From Algicola sagamiensis DSM 14643 (GTDB lineage Bacteria > Pseudomonadota > Gammaproteobacteria > Enterobacterales > Alteromonadaceae): DNA of 64,000 nt. The stretch covers positions 186,546-250,545 of the forward strand of contig NZ_KB894491.1 in the NCBI RefSeq assembly GCF_000374485.1, read 5' to 3'. A program made the position numbers and the translations under genes. This document shows positions 43,293 through 53,415 of the stretch, one piece after another. Position 1 is the first letter of the stretch, and each line of letters opens with the position of its first letter. The notes beneath the pieces are model-generated. The model saw nothing but the letters and a program-made list of their open reading frames with translations. It had not been told where the DNA came from and searched no databases.

Positions 43293-43901
43293 ATGGAACG
43301 TGTTGCTAAATTCTCTTTACATGCTGTGTCACTATTACTGGTCGCTTCATTACTATCATGGATCGCAATAAGTTATGATCACTCCTATGTTACAACAACA
43401 TGTTGTGCGCTGGCTTATATTTATTTGTTGATTACACATTGGAGAAAACGCTCAACGCGATTTATTACTGTCATTTTTTCTATTGGAATGGTTCTGAACC
43501 AAAGCATAACTTGGGGGATAACACAGATCCAGGCCAGCCTCACCACATATTTGGTCGTTGGTAGCATATTCGACTGCATTATGTGGTGGGTCATGACAAA
43601 TTACGATAAAGTTGCGAATTTCGTTGGTTACCAACTTCCTAAAGGTGCATTATTTTTTCAAGTATTGACCATTGGTAAACTATATATATTGAGTATTGTG
43701 ATTAATCTGCTGTTTCTATGTTCACTGCCGCTGTATTACGGGGATATGCTAAAACAACCTGCAATCTTTTTTGATAGTTATTTTGAAGAAATAAAGATTT
43801 TTATCTCGATCCTCATTTATCTAAATGTTTGGTCGATTTTGTTCGACGCTGACTCATTAGAGATCTTGAAGCGGCGAAAATCACAAGCCAACTCAGGCTA
43901 A
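43293..43901 (+). CDS. Integral membrane protein, possible immunity or partner of the GG-leader peptide
   Basis: 202 residues from the second of two adjacent ATGs, which has the better spacing to GAGG. Five or so hydrophobic helices, basic loop WRKRSTR, and a short cytosolic tail with Lys/Arg. It follows the peptide gene by 160 bp and ends in a strong terminator. No family recognised. Small polytopic proteins next to bacteriocin genes often give immunity; here that is only an inference. Confidence 0.6.
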   Translation: MERVAKFSLHAVSLLLVASLLSWIAISYDHSYVTTTCCALAYIYLLITHWRKRSTRFITVIFSIGMVLNQSITWGITQIQASLTTYLVVGSIFDCIMWWVMTNYDKVANFVGYQLPKGALFFQVLTIGKLYILSIVINLLFLCSLPLYYGDMLKQPAIFFDSYFEEIKIFISILIYLNVWSILFDADSLEILKRRKSQANSG

Positions 43902-43909
43902 TTCACCTT

Positions 43910-43938
43910 AAGGAGCTGCTTTCAGCTCCTTTTTTATT
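43910..43938 (+). terminator. Terminator of the peptide/membrane-protein locus
   Basis: A perfect 8-bp stem AAGGAGCT/AGCTCCTT with a 6-nt loop followed by TTTTTATTT, 9 bp after the stop at 43901. Confidence 0.9.
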
Positions 43939-44122
43939 TGATTTATCACCAGTTTTGAAGCCCAAAATCAAAAATACGCATTTTCCTTCGTGGTTTATGT
44001 CCCGATATCGGCTTAACATCCTTATTAATCAATAACATTCAAAGTCTTGGCACTTCCCCCTGCTGTGTCGTGATGGAAAAAAACAAATCAAATTTGAAAA
44101 ATCGTAAATTATGGAGTCTCCG

Positions 44123-44422
44123 ATGAAACAAGGCAAACCGACCGCACTCAATATTCGTTCTGTTGAAGTAGAAGAAAGCGCACTTCTTGCTGACTGGTTA
44201 AGAACAAAAAGAAAAGAAAAGGGGCATACAATGCGCTCATTAGCCGAACTCATCAACACTTCTCATTCTTTTGTTGGTAAGGTTGAGAAAAGAGAGCGCC
44301 GTTTAGACGTCGTCGAGTTTGTCCGCTATTGCAATGCATTAAACATTGACCCATATGAAGGATTAAGTGCAGTCATGCAGCAAAGCAATGACTCAGAATT
44401 TCTAAACGCTGAGTGTGCATAA
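44123..44422 (+). CDS. XRE-family transcriptional regulator (second)
   Basis: 99 residues from ATG 44123 (GGAG 6 nt upstream); an in-frame ATG at 44111 lacks such spacing. HTH domain with LLADWLRTKRKEKGHTMRSLAELINTSHSFVGKVEKRERRLDVVEFVRYCNAL. It resembles lambda-repressor-like regulators that work alone or with toxin-antitoxin or prophage genes. Separately transcribed, as strong terminators flank it. Confidence 0.82.
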   Translation: MKQGKPTALNIRSVEVEESALLADWLRTKRKEKGHTMRSLAELINTSHSFVGKVEKRERRLDVVEFVRYCNALNIDPYEGLSAVMQQSNDSEFLNAECA

Positions 44423-44446
44423 TATTCATACACCCCAATTGAAATG

Positions 44447-44478
44447 CCTGAGCGATATATGCTCAGGTATTTTTTATT
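44447..44478 (+). terminator. Terminator of the second XRE gene
   Basis: CCTGAGC/GCTCAGG (7 bp) with a 7-nt loop, followed by TATTTTTTATT. Confidence 0.9.
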
Positions 44479-44621
44479 CCTTCCATCAAACTGACACTTC
44501 TTTGCACTCTATATCAGACCCTTACCTGAGTTCCATTTAAAATTCAATACAGCTGTACTGATCCATATGATCAAGTCAGTGACATCCTTTATACGCCCTG
44601 TATGACTCGAGGTGATCTTCT

Positions 44622-45800
44622 ATGTCGTTTCGGAAAAGCTTTCCCTTCTTGAACAAAACCAGACTTATCATCCTGCTTCTATCAGCCTGTATGGTGGGTA
44701 TCGGACTCTCACTCATGACAACGCCAGTGAAGACACCAGCAAAGCCAGCGACTGAAAAAAGACAGCTCGTCGAAGTACAAACCATTCAACGAGCGGACTA
44801 CGCGCCTGCATTTACAGGACAGGCACGTGTTGAAGCTGCAAATGAAACCAAAATTCATGCACAAGTGAATGCAGTGATCCATACGATCCAAGTCAAACCA
44901 GGGCAACAGGTTACAAAAGGACAGACTCTCTTTACTTTGGATAATCGTGCATTCGAATTTATTGTCGCACAGCAGGCGGCTGAATTATCGGATGCACAAG
45001 CCAAGCTTCAAGAAGAACTAGGACAACAAGAAGCAGCGGCTCGACAATACAAGACCTATCAACAAAAGCTTTCTCCAGCAGCAGAAACACTTTTTCTCAG
45101 AAAACCACAAGTTTCTTCTGCAAAAGCCTGTGTTGAAAAAGCACAAGCGTCTTTGGATGCCGCGAAATTGGATCTCGCAAATACAGTCGTTAAGGCACCT
45201 TATGATGGGGTCATTTCTGACAAAGCACTGTCCCAAGGTGCCTATGCAACAAGCCAATCCCATGTCCTCACCCTTGTCGGAACAGAACAATTTTGGCTCA
45301 AGCTACAACTCCCAAATCATACACAAAAGTGGTTTAACCAAACAAATCTTCAAGATATTTCGGTCAAACTCTCCTCTCAAGCGGGCGAACAAATTATTGG
45401 AAAAGTGGCAAACCTTTCCCCTGTTTTGTCCAAAGATACCATGACGGCTGAAGCATTGATCACGATTGATCAACCGCTGGCAGCAAGCTTGCCTATTCGG
45501 GTCAATGATATGCTTCATGCGACCTTAACGCTCCCCAATGTTCAACATGCTCTGGCTATTGATAGTGAATACCTTCGCAACGGAAATCAGGTCTGGATAC
45601 TGGATAAAGAGAATAACCTCGATATTCGAGAAGTGACGCTCTCCCATGCAAGCCCAGAAAGTTCCCTCATCGAAAGTGGCCTTCAACCTGGTGATCAAGT
45701 GATCACCACCTATTTGTCCAGTCCCGTGGTTGGTATGAAGCTCAGCATCGCCAAACAAGATGAGATTCAAGTGGCGCAGCAACGCGAGACTAGCCGATGA
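44622..45800 (+). CDS. RND efflux periplasmic adaptor (HlyD/MFP family)
   Basis: 392 residues. An N-terminal membrane anchor (LIILLLSACMVGIGLSLM), barrel-sandwich half (AQVNAVIHTIQVKPGQQVTKGQTLFTLD), long alpha-hairpin (95-150), second sandwich half (VVKAPYDGVISDKALSQGAYATSQSHVLTLV) and beta-barrel. It links the inner-membrane pump at 45797 to an outer-membrane channel. The stop overlaps the pump start by 4 bp. Confidence 0.92.
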   Translation: MSFRKSFPFLNKTRLIILLLSACMVGIGLSLMTTPVKTPAKPATEKRQLVEVQTIQRADYAPAFTGQARVEAANETKIHAQVNAVIHTIQVKPGQQVTKGQTLFTLDNRAFEFIVAQQAAELSDAQAKLQEELGQQEAAARQYKTYQQKLSPAAETLFLRKPQVSSAKACVEKAQASLDAAKLDLANTVVKAPYDGVISDKALSQGAYATSQSHVLTLVGTEQFWLKLQLPNHTQKWFNQTNLQDISVKLSSQAGEQIIGKVANLSPVLSKDTMTAEALITIDQPLAASLPIRVNDMLHATLTLPNVQHALAIDSEYLRNGNQVWILDKENNLDIREVTLSHASPESSLIESGLQPGDQVITTYLSSPVVGMKLSIAKQDEIQVAQQRETSR

Positions 45801-48800
45801 ATCAATCCAAAATAATCACAACTGGACCACTGGCTTGGATGGCCAAAAACCCCGTCACAGCAAATCTAATGATGTTATTTTTTCTCATTGGGGGGTTGGT
45901 TTTTGCTTGGCATGTCAAGAAAGAGGTCTTCCCGGATTTCACCCTAGACATTGTCAATATCAAGATCTCATATCCAGGCGCGACTCCCGAAGAAATTGAA
46001 AAAGGCACATTACTGGCCATCGAAAACCAAATTCAGGGCTTAGATGGGATCGCTGAAATTGAATCAACAGCAAGTGAGAATTCAGGACAGGTATCCATTG
46101 AGTTAACCAAAGATGCATCAGCCCTACAGCTCTACCAAGATATTCAACAAAAGGTTTCGACAATTTCCACCCTCCCTGATGGTGTAGAAAAGGTAAACGT
46201 CAGCTTGGCAACCAAGCAAAAGGAAGTCATGACGCTGCAACTCTATGGCCCGTTAAACGACTGGCAGTTGCGCCAACAAGCTGAAAGTATCAAGACTTCA
46301 CTACTGAACCATGCTCAAATCACTCAAGTAGAAATATCTGGTGCACGCGATTACGAAACGCAAATTGAAATCTCAGCCGCAACATTACAAAAATACAAAC
46401 TCACTTTTCAGGAAATAGCCAAAGCAATTCAAACACAGCGTGAAGAAACCACACTTGGTGTGATTGAAAGCGCAAAAGGTGATGTCGCCCTGCAAATCAA
46501 GGAAAACAAATATTGGGCATCTGAGTACGGACATATTCCTGTGATCAAGCGTCAAGATGGCACAATTGTATTACTGAATGAGCTGGCAACCATCAAAGAC
46601 AGCTTTGAAAGCACAAATCGCGCATATACCTTTAATGGCAAACCCAGTATAGCCATCGAGATATACCGTATTGGTGATGAAACACCAACGGATGTTGCAA
46701 ATGCAACTCGAGAAGTGATTGGACAACTTGATCTCCCCAACCAAGTTGAAGTGACAATTGTCAGTGATATGTCACAAACTTATCGTGATCGCTTGGAGCT
46801 ATTGCTGAAGAATGCGTTTATCGGGCTACTCCTCGTTTTAGTATTACTCGCGTTATTTTTAGAGTTCAAACTCGCTTTTTGGGTCACAATGGGGATCCCG
46901 ACAGCATTCCTTGGTGCATTTATTTTCCTACCAGCCCTCGATTTATCCCTGAATATGATCTCGATGTTCGCCTTTATCATTGCGCTCGGGATCGTCGTTG
47001 ATGATGCTGTCATTGCAGGTGAAAACATTTTTGAGTGCCGTCAAAAGGGCATGTCATTGATGGCATCCGCTGTCGAAGGCGTAAAAGCAGTGGCTGTCCC
47101 ACTGACATTTAGTATTTTGACCAATATCTTTGCCTTTATGCCGCTGTATTTTCTTCCAGGGTTTTTAGGCAAAATATTCAGTACAATCCCTATGGTGGTC
47201 ACGGCAGTTTTCTTGATTTCCTGGATAGAAGCCCTCTTGATTATGCCTGCACATTTAGCCCATAGTAAACCCTCAGAAAAGGGCATCTGGAAATGGCTGA
47301 ATATGCCCCGCCACTGGTTTGATATAAAGTTGAATGTATTTATTCACACCATCTTTCAACCTGTTTTGAAGCAAGCTCTCGCCTATCGATACCTATCGCT
47401 TTGCTTCGGGCTGTCATTAATGTTCATCATGCTGTCCTATGCCAGCAGTGGACGTATGGGCTTTAGTCTAATGCCACGCATTGAATCTGATAAAGCGGTA
47501 GTCACTGCAACCCTGCCCTATGGTGCGCCTGAGATCCAGGCAGAAAAAGTACTCACTCAGCTGAAAAACGGTCTTAGTAAAGGGATAGAGAGTATCGAAG
47601 CCGACCCATTCACAACAGATGATCTGATCCGAGGAATTGAAACACGCATCACCGACACATCTGTCCAAGTGATTGTCTATGAAACGGCTGCGGATGTTCG
47701 ACCAATCAGCACGGGAGAGTTCATCCAACGCTGGCGCAGTGCTACCGGAGATGTGATTGGTGCTGAGTCTGTTCGTTACCAGTCGGATCTTGGTGGGCCG
47801 GGTGGTGGTGCTGGACTGACCCTGAAACTCACCCATTCAGATACTGAGATACTGGAAACTGCAAGTGCCTATCTGGTCAATCAATTAAACGGCTATGCAG
47901 ATATCAGTGACATTAAAAATGAAGCATCGAAAGGTCGCCCTCAACTGAATGTCACTCTGACACCCGCAGCACAAATTCTTGGTTTTGATCCACAAGAAAT
48001 TCGAACGCAAGTCCGTAGCGCTTTCTTTGGTCAAAAGGTATTGAGCCAACAACGCGGTGATCAGGAAGTTGACGTGATGCTTAGTCTCCCTGAAAGTGAA
48101 AAAAACCAACTGGCCACATTCAACCACCTGATGCTAAAAGCACCTTCAGGTGACTATGTGCCGTTGATCCAACTGGTGAAGATCGACTACGGTACATCTG
48201 TCGATAGTATTTCGCGCGTTGATGGCAAACGTGTCGTCACAGTCTCTGCCAATGTAAAAGACCAAGAGAAAGTTAATCAACTCATGGCAACAATCGAAGC
48301 TGAGGTTTTACCTGAGTTTTCCAATAAGTTTCCTAATATTTCTTGGTCTTATGGCGGCAGGCAAGCAGATACAAAGGACAGTATTCAATCCCTCTTGATG
48401 AGCTTCGCCGTCACACTACTCATTTTGTACGCAACTCTCGCAATCCCATTTAAAAGTTACCTGCAACCGCTTTCTGTCATGTTGGCGATCCCCTTTGGAA
48501 TATTCGGGGCGCTGCTTGGGCATTTGCTGATGGGCTATAGCCTGAGCCTGATTAGTATCTTGGGGATCATCGCCCTATCCGGCATTGTTGTGAATGATAG
48601 CCTGGTGATGATCGTCTACGCAAATGAGCTGAGAGATAAAGGCAACACCGCTCTTGAAGCGATTTTGGGCGGTGCTATGCGCCGATTCCGGCCAATATTA
48701 CTTACGACCCTGTCAACCTTTGGTGGCTTGGCACCCATGATATTTGAAACATCAATTCAAGCAAAATTCCTTATCCCCATGGCCATCTCTTTGGGGTACG

Positions 48801-48940
48801 GTATTTTATTCGCCACAGCGATTACTCTTATCCTGCTGCCCTGTTTGTATCTCGCTTTGGATGATTTAAGCCAGCGATTCAGCTCTTCTCATTCCAATGA
48901 ACTACTCACGAAAAGCAACCCTACGTCTATTACCCCATAG
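45797..48940 (+). CDS. RND efflux transporter, inner-membrane pump
   Basis: 1047 residues. Twelve-helix AcrB/MexF-type pump: N-terminal helix LMMLFFLIGGLVFA, porter domains, TM4 proton-relay Asp pair (VVDDAVIAG), second-half VNDSLVMIVYANELR. Family motifs such as PGATPEEIEKG and FLPGFLGKIFS are present. It exports drugs or other hydrophobic compounds with the adaptor at 44622. No local regulator or outer-membrane factor. Strong terminator at 48947. Confidence 0.93.
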   Translation: MNQSKIITTGPLAWMAKNPVTANLMMLFFLIGGLVFAWHVKKEVFPDFTLDIVNIKISYPGATPEEIEKGTLLAIENQIQGLDGIAEIESTASENSGQVSIELTKDASALQLYQDIQQKVSTISTLPDGVEKVNVSLATKQKEVMTLQLYGPLNDWQLRQQAESIKTSLLNHAQITQVEISGARDYETQIEISAATLQKYKLTFQEIAKAIQTQREETTLGVIESAKGDVALQIKENKYWASEYGHIPVIKRQDGTIVLLNELATIKDSFESTNRAYTFNGKPSIAIEIYRIGDETPTDVANATREVIGQLDLPNQVEVTIVSDMSQTYRDRLELLLKNAFIGLLLVLVLLALFLEFKLAFWVTMGIPTAFLGAFIFLPALDLSLNMISMFAFIIALGIVVDDAVIAGENIFECRQKGMSLMASAVEGVKAVAVPLTFSILTNIFAFMPLYFLPGFLGKIFSTIPMVVTAVFLISWIEALLIMPAHLAHSKPSEKGIWKWLNMPRHWFDIKLNVFIHTIFQPVLKQALAYRYLSLCFGLSLMFIMLSYASSGRMGFSLMPRIESDKAVVTATLPYGAPEIQAEKVLTQLKNGLSKGIESIEADPFTTDDLIRGIETRITDTSVQVIVYETAADVRPISTGEFIQRWRSATGDVIGAESVRYQSDLGGPGGGAGLTLKLTHSDTEILETASAYLVNQLNGYADISDIKNEASKGRPQLNVTLTPAAQILGFDPQEIRTQVRSAFFGQKVLSQQRGDQEVDVMLSLPESEKNQLATFNHLMLKAPSGDYVPLIQLVKIDYGTSVDSISRVDGKRVVTVSANVKDQEKVNQLMATIEAEVLPEFSNKFPNISWSYGGRQADTKDSIQSLLMSFAVTLLILYATLAIPFKSYLQPLSVMLAIPFGIFGALLGHLLMGYSLSLISILGIIALSGIVVNDSLVMIVYANELRDKGNTALEAILGGAMRRFRPILLTTLSTFGGLAPMIFETSIQAKFLIPMAISLGYGILFATAITLILLPCLYLALDDLSQRFSSSHSNELLTKSNPTSITP

Positions 48941-48946
48941 ACAACC

Positions 48947-48985
48947 AATATGGCCGAGCACATCTGTGCTCAGGCCATATTTTCT
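48947..48985 (+). terminator. Terminator of the RND efflux operon
   Basis: A long stem AATATGGCC-GAGCACA / TGTGCTC-a-GGCCATATT with a short loop and one unpaired A, followed by TTCTT; 6 bp after the stop. Confidence 0.9.
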
Positions 48986-49037
48986 TCCAAAGAACATATT
49001 CAGAATCAAACAATTATAGATATGATGAAATTAACAT

Positions 49038-49079
49038 TGAAAGTTCACATAAAAACTTACATAGTGTGTTACACTTTCA
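49038..49079. promoter_or_regulatory. Dyad elements upstream of the 20-codon micro-gene
   Basis: AGTGTGTTACACT (49063-49075) is a perfect dyad. It lies at the right end of a larger dyad, TGAAAGT (49038-49044) and ACTTTCA (49073-49079). The position, 35-75 bp before the ATG at 49113, suits an operator over a promoter. Confidence 0.4.
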
Positions 49080-49112
49080 GCGAGACCGATTTCAATCAGT
49101 AAGGGGACGGAC

Positions 49113-49175
49113 ATGCAAAAAGAACTCACACCTCAAGAAGAAGAGTCCTGGGTACCGTACTACCAGACGAAATAA
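49113..49175 (+). CDS. 20-aa micro-ORF with strong ribosome-binding site
   Basis: ATG 49113 follows AAGGGGA with about 6-nt spacing and encodes 20 residues (MQKELTPQEEESWVPYYQTK) with an acidic centre and aromatic end, then TAA. A hairpin terminator follows within 20 bp and a dyad precedes it, so it looks like a free-standing transcript of about 150 nt. Not recognised; it may be a regulatory small protein or a dual-function sRNA. Confidence 0.5.
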   Translation: MQKELTPQEEESWVPYYQTK

Positions 49176-49190
49176 ATGACTGTAGACCCG

Positions 49191-49230
49191 AGGAGAGCGA
49201 CCTAAAATAAAGATTTAGAGCTCTCCTTTC
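49191..49230 (+). terminator. Terminator of the micro-gene
   Basis: AGGAGAGC (49191-49198) pairs with GCTCTCCT (49220-49227), with an inner CTAAA/TTTAG stem; TTCATTCCTT follows. 49231-49358 holds no gene. Confidence 0.65.
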
Positions 49231-49358
49231 ATTCCTTCCATTCACCTTTTCACTGATCAATCAACGAAGCTTTTTTGCAGTATCGTTTTTGCTTTATCTC
49301 TCATTCAAAATCACAAGCCAGAATTGATTGTGGTGAGAAATATGGTGTGTTTGAATGT

Positions 49359-49553
49359 TTAAAGGCGGCACTCGTAATCATCATCTCGCGTCGCTCGCAA
49401 GATTGCACGGCGGCGGTGGACATTAAATAAAGGCCAGGCAAGTGGTCCTGTCAACGCACCAAGTACAAACCAGCGCTTTGCAGGCATCCCCGCTTTGATT
49501 GCTTCAAAGTAGAGCAATAAAGAGAAAATCAGAGAGAGTAATACAAAAATCAA
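49359..49553 (-). CDS. Small single-helix membrane protein
   Basis: 64 residues from a TTG start with AGGGTG upstream. The first 15-20 residues form a hydrophobic helix (IFVLLSLIFSLLLYFEAI), a second weaker helix follows (WFVLGALTGPLAWPLFN), and the C-terminus is Arg-rich (VHRRRAILRATRDDDYECRL). Not recognised; similar short proteins are common in Gammaproteobacteria. Single gene. Confidence 0.5.
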   Translation of the reverse strand: MIFVLLSLIFSLLLYFEAIKAGMPAKRWFVLGALTGPLAWPLFNVHRRRAILRATRDDDYECRL

Positions 49554-49615
49554 CGGCGCACCCTATCAACATACTTCCGAGTCACAACTGGGCGCGAATT
49601 ATACTAGAACGAACA

Positions 49616-49647
49616 AAAAACAGCCACATCTTTAGTGGCTGTTTTTT
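49616..49647 (-). terminator. Terminator of the fadIJ operon
   Basis: A perfect 12-bp stem AAAAACAGCCAC/GTGGCTGTTTTT with a 7-nt loop and T-runs on both strands, about 40 bp after the fadJ stop. Confidence 0.9.
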
Positions 49648-49687
49648 GTATGAATCGACTAATCCTTTGTCATTTCGAGAGTTGTTT

Positions 49688-51832
49688 TTATGCGTCCTGA
49701 TAAAATTTACCGTCTTTTTCGGCCATATTCTTTAAACAATCCGCTGGCTCAAAGCGATCACCGTAACGTCTTTGGTAACCTTCCAACTTGCTCACCAACT
49801 GCTTTGCTCCAAGCTGATCCATATAACGGAATGGACCACCTAAGAATGGTGGGAAACCAATCCCGAAAATTGCTCCAATATCGCCATCACGAGCATTCCG
49901 GATGATCCCTTCATCCAAACAGCGTGCTGCTTCATTGAGCATTTGCACCACACAACGCTCAGCGATTTCGTCTTTCGATTGCTTCTGGTTTGGTGTGATC
50001 CCAAGCAGTGCATAGACACTCTCATCGACTTCTTTCTTACTCTTCTTCGCTTTGCCATTGTAAAGGTATAGGCCTTTACCATTTTTCTTGCCTTTACGAC
50101 CATCAGCGATAAGTTTATCGAATGCTGCCGGAGCCTGAAAACGATCACCAAGTTCACCAACTAATATAGGGCCTATCTTCGCACCAATATCAATCCCAAC
50201 TTCATCCAATAATGTCATTGGGCCAACTGGGAAACCAAAGTCAACTAAAGCACTATCTAAATGTTCAATCGGCTCACCATCAAGCAGTACAAAAGCAGCT
50301 TCATTCATATATGGAGCAAGGATACGGTTGACATAGAAGCCCGCCTTATCTTTAACAACAATCGGGGTTTTGCCTTGTTTACGCGCAAAATCAACGGTTG
50401 TAGAAATTGTACTATCAGACGTTTTGTCATGGGCGATGACTTCAACCAAAGGCATTTTATCGACTGGTGAGAAATAATGCAGACCAATCACATTCTCTGG
50501 ACGCTTCGCCTCACCTGCTATTTGGCCGATTGGCAAAGAAGATGTATTCGACGCAAAAATGGTATTTTCACGACAGTTTTCTTCGACATCTGCCACCATA
50601 CGGCGCTTCAGATTCAAATCTTCGAATACCGCTTCCATCACGATATCTGCATCATGGAACCCTGAATAGTCCACCGTTCCCGTCAGCATATTCATCTGCT
50701 TTTGCATTTCTGCTTTCAAGATATGTCTGCGTTTGACCTTCTTATTGAGCAGATCAAAGCTGTACTGCATCGCATGTTTAATGCCATCATGGCTGATATC
50801 TTTTAAGCGTACAGGCACACTCGCTTTATTGGTTGTGACATAAGAAATACCACCGCCCATCAAACCACCACCAAGTACTGCCGCTTTGTTGACCTTGAGA
50901 GGGTCAACGCCATCGACACCATTTTCTTTTTTCATCTCCGTCGTTGCGAAGAAAATCGAACGCAGTGCTTCTGACTCTTTGGTCATGACTAATTCTGAGA
51001 AGCCTTTCGCTTCTTTGTCATACCCTTGCTCAATCCCCAGTTCCACACCGGCCTTGACTGCGTCTAAGATCTTCTCTGGTGCTGGGTAATTTCCGCGGGT
51101 TTTCTTCAGTGTTTGCTTGGTTGCCTGATCGAATAGGACCTTGCGACCATATGGGTTGGTCTCAAGTACTTTGCCCATCAAATCAAGTTTAGGTGGCTTA
51201 CGGCTTGGTTTGCCTTTCTTCGCCAACTTAATTGCAGCATCCAATAAGATTGTCTTTGGTACAATATCATCCACCAAGCCCATTTTTTTTGCTTGTTTTG
51301 GACGAATTTGCTTACCTGTCAGCATCATATCCAATGCTTTTTGAACACCAACTAAACGAGGCAAACGCTGTGTACCACCACCACCAGGCAATAGGCCAAG
51401 TTGAACTTCAGGAAGGCCAATCGCTGTTTTCGGGTTGGTTGTACAAATACGTGCGTGACAAGCAAGCGCTAGTTCCAAACCGCCACCCAAACACGGGCCG
51501 TTTATGGCTGCGATAATCGGCACCTTGAGGGTTTCTAAATCCTTGAAAACACGTTGAGCAGTCCGTGAGATCTCTTCTGCATCATTTTGTGACTTACAGG
51601 AGTCCAACATACTAATGTCAGCACCTGCAACAAAAGAGTCATCTTTACCAGAGATCAATACAAGACCCTTCAAATTTGGCTCATGCTTGATCTTGTCCAT
51701 GATTTCAACAAATTGATCGGCAAACTCGCTTTTGAGCGTATTCATTTTTTCGCCTGGAACATCCATCGTGATCACGCCGATATTATCATCACGGATCTCA
51801 AGAGAAAAAGCGCTCTTCTTTTTAGCCGTCAT
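49688..51832 (-). CDS. fadJ: Fatty-acid oxidation complex alpha subunit (FadJ-type)
   Basis: 714 residues from ATG 51832, one base after the fadI stop. N-terminal enoyl-CoA hydratase ([59 protein letters not shown]) and C-terminal 3-hydroxyacyl-CoA dehydrogenase ([46 protein letters not shown]). It performs hydration and oxidation steps of beta-oxidation. FadJ rather than FadB is inferred from the FadI-type partner. Transcribed leftward with fadI. Confidence 0.93.
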   Translation of the reverse strand: MTAKKKSAFSLEIRDDNIGVITMDVPGEKMNTLKSEFADQFVEIMDKIKHEPNLKGLVLISGKDDSFVAGADISMLDSCKSQNDAEEISRTAQRVFKDLETLKVPIIAAINGPCLGGGLELALACHARICTTNPKTAIGLPEVQLGLLPGGGGTQRLPRLVGVQKALDMMLTGKQIRPKQAKKMGLVDDIVPKTILLDAAIKLAKKGKPSRKPPKLDLMGKVLETNPYGRKVLFDQATKQTLKKTRGNYPAPEKILDAVKAGVELGIEQGYDKEAKGFSELVMTKESEALRSIFFATTEMKKENGVDGVDPLKVNKAAVLGGGLMGGGISYVTTNKASVPVRLKDISHDGIKHAMQYSFDLLNKKVKRRHILKAEMQKQMNMLTGTVDYSGFHDADIVMEAVFEDLNLKRRMVADVEENCRENTIFASNTSSLPIGQIAGEAKRPENVIGLHYFSPVDKMPLVEVIAHDKTSDSTISTTVDFARKQGKTPIVVKDKAGFYVNRILAPYMNEAAFVLLDGEPIEHLDSALVDFGFPVGPMTLLDEVGIDIGAKIGPILVGELGDRFQAPAAFDKLIADGRKGKKNGKGLYLYNGKAKKSKKEVDESVYALLGITPNQKQSKDEIAERCVVQMLNEAARCLDEGIIRNARDGDIGAIFGIGFPPFLGGPFRYMDQLGAKQLVSKLEGYQRRYGDRFEPADCLKNMAEKDGKFYQDA

Positions 51833-51833
51833 C

Positions 51834-53144
51834 TTAGTCTGTCTCCACAATCATCGCTGCGCCTAATCCACCCGCAGCACAAGCCGTTGTTAGACCTACA
51901 CCACCGCCACGGCGGCGTAATTCATTGAGGGTTTGCGTGATCAAACGTGCGCCCGTCGCTGCAAATGGGTGACCATAAGCAATCGAGCCACCATTGACAT
52001 TGAATTTATCCATGTCGATTTCACCAATTGCTTTGGAACGACCTAAGTGCTCTTTCGCAAATTGTGTGCTGCCAAACATCTTCACATTCGCCAATGCCTG
52101 TGCTGCAAATGCTTCATGCATTTCGATGAGATCGAGATCTTTAAGCTCCATTCCAGCTCGCGCAAGTGCAAGTGGTGTTGCAAACGAAGGACCCATCAAC
52201 ATGTCTTCCCAGACATCAATCGCCGCAAATGCATAGCTTTTGATATAGCCAATTGGCTCATAGCCTAGCTCTTTTGCACGCCCCTCACGCATCAACATCA
52301 CAGCCGCAGCACCATCAGTCAGTGGTGTCGCATTTGCAGCAGTTACACTTCCGTGCGCTCTATCAAATACAGGGCGAAGCTTCGCATAGCCTTCTAATGT
52401 CGAGTTATCACGAATGTTGTTATCCATGCTGATAAATGTTTTATGTGGCTCTGGATGCGCAGTCATGACCTCTGCATCCATCTTCTTATCCGCCCAAGCT
52501 TTCGATGCAAGCGTATGAGAACGATGTGCAAGCTCATCCTGTGCTTCACGGGTGATCTGGTGGGTCTTCGCCATTTGCTCAGCCGTATCACCCATAGAAA
52601 GACCTGTTGAGTATTCAGCAACACCTGGTGCAACTGGCATTAAGTCACGTGGCCTTAAACGTTTGAAGATATTCAGACGCTGACCCATTGTTCTTGCTTT
52701 GGTTAAATCAACCAATGCGCGTGCCAATGTTTTTGAAACACCAACCGGGAGAACAGAAGAAGAATCCGCGCCACCTGCAATCCCGATGTCTGCTGCGCCT
52801 GCCATAATCGACTCGGCTACGTTGACTGTCGACTGGAAGCTCGTCGCACAGGCTCTGGATACACTGTATGCATCTGTGCTGATGTTCATTCCAGTTCCCA
52901 GAACAATCTCGCGCGCAATATTTGGCGCCTCTGGCATTTGAACCACTTGACCAAAGACAACCTGATCGACTAGTTTAGGGTCAATTTCGGATCGGACCAT
53001 CATTTCATTGACAACCATTTTTCCGAGATCGAGGGCAGAAACACCATGAAAAGCCGTTGCTTGCTTCGCGAACGGCGTTCGTAATCCTTGGACAACTGCG
53101 ATACGTTCGCCTTTGCCTGTTGTGAGTTTTTGACGTGCAGTCAT
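51834..53144 (-). CDS. fadI: Acetyl-CoA acyltransferase (FadI-type thiolase)
   Basis: 436 residues from ATG 53144 (GAGG 7 nt upstream). Thiolase with nucleophilic Cys99 in SRACATSFQ, His in [19 protein letters not shown] and the second Cys in [13 protein letters not shown]. Forms the beta subunit with FadJ and cuts 3-ketoacyl-CoA in beta-oxidation. First gene of the operon. 53145-53415 between it and the divergent Bat operon contains no gene. Confidence 0.93.
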   Translation of the reverse strand: MTARQKLTTGKGERIAVVQGLRTPFAKQATAFHGVSALDLGKMVVNEMMVRSEIDPKLVDQVVFGQVVQMPEAPNIAREIVLGTGMNISTDAYSVSRACATSFQSTVNVAESIMAGAADIGIAGGADSSSVLPVGVSKTLARALVDLTKARTMGQRLNIFKRLRPRDLMPVAPGVAEYSTGLSMGDTAEQMAKTHQITREAQDELAHRSHTLASKAWADKKMDAEVMTAHPEPHKTFISMDNNIRDNSTLEGYAKLRPVFDRAHGSVTAANATPLTDGAAAVMLMREGRAKELGYEPIGYIKSYAFAAIDVWEDMLMGPSFATPLALARAGMELKDLDLIEMHEAFAAQALANVKMFGSTQFAKEHLGRSKAIGEIDMDKFNVNGGSIAYGHPFAATGARLITQTLNELRRRGGGVGLTTACAAGGLGAAMIVETD

Positions 53145-53415
53145 GATTAACCTCATCTTTATCGCCGACACAGGGCAGGATACACCCTGGTGGTCAGACC
53201 TGTAGATTCCCGTGATTGTAGCGATAAATTTTTAAAATTTAAACACTTGTTTTATCCCAATTTGAACCATATATATGCGTCGATGTCATATAGCCAGTTT
53301 TTCATGGCGATCCAACGTAAAAAGATGCGGTTCTTTTGACCATAATCTCAGGTTTGGTTCAAAGAACAACTGCAATACATGAAGGTCAGAAACCAATTAT
53401 AGATAAGAAGAAACT

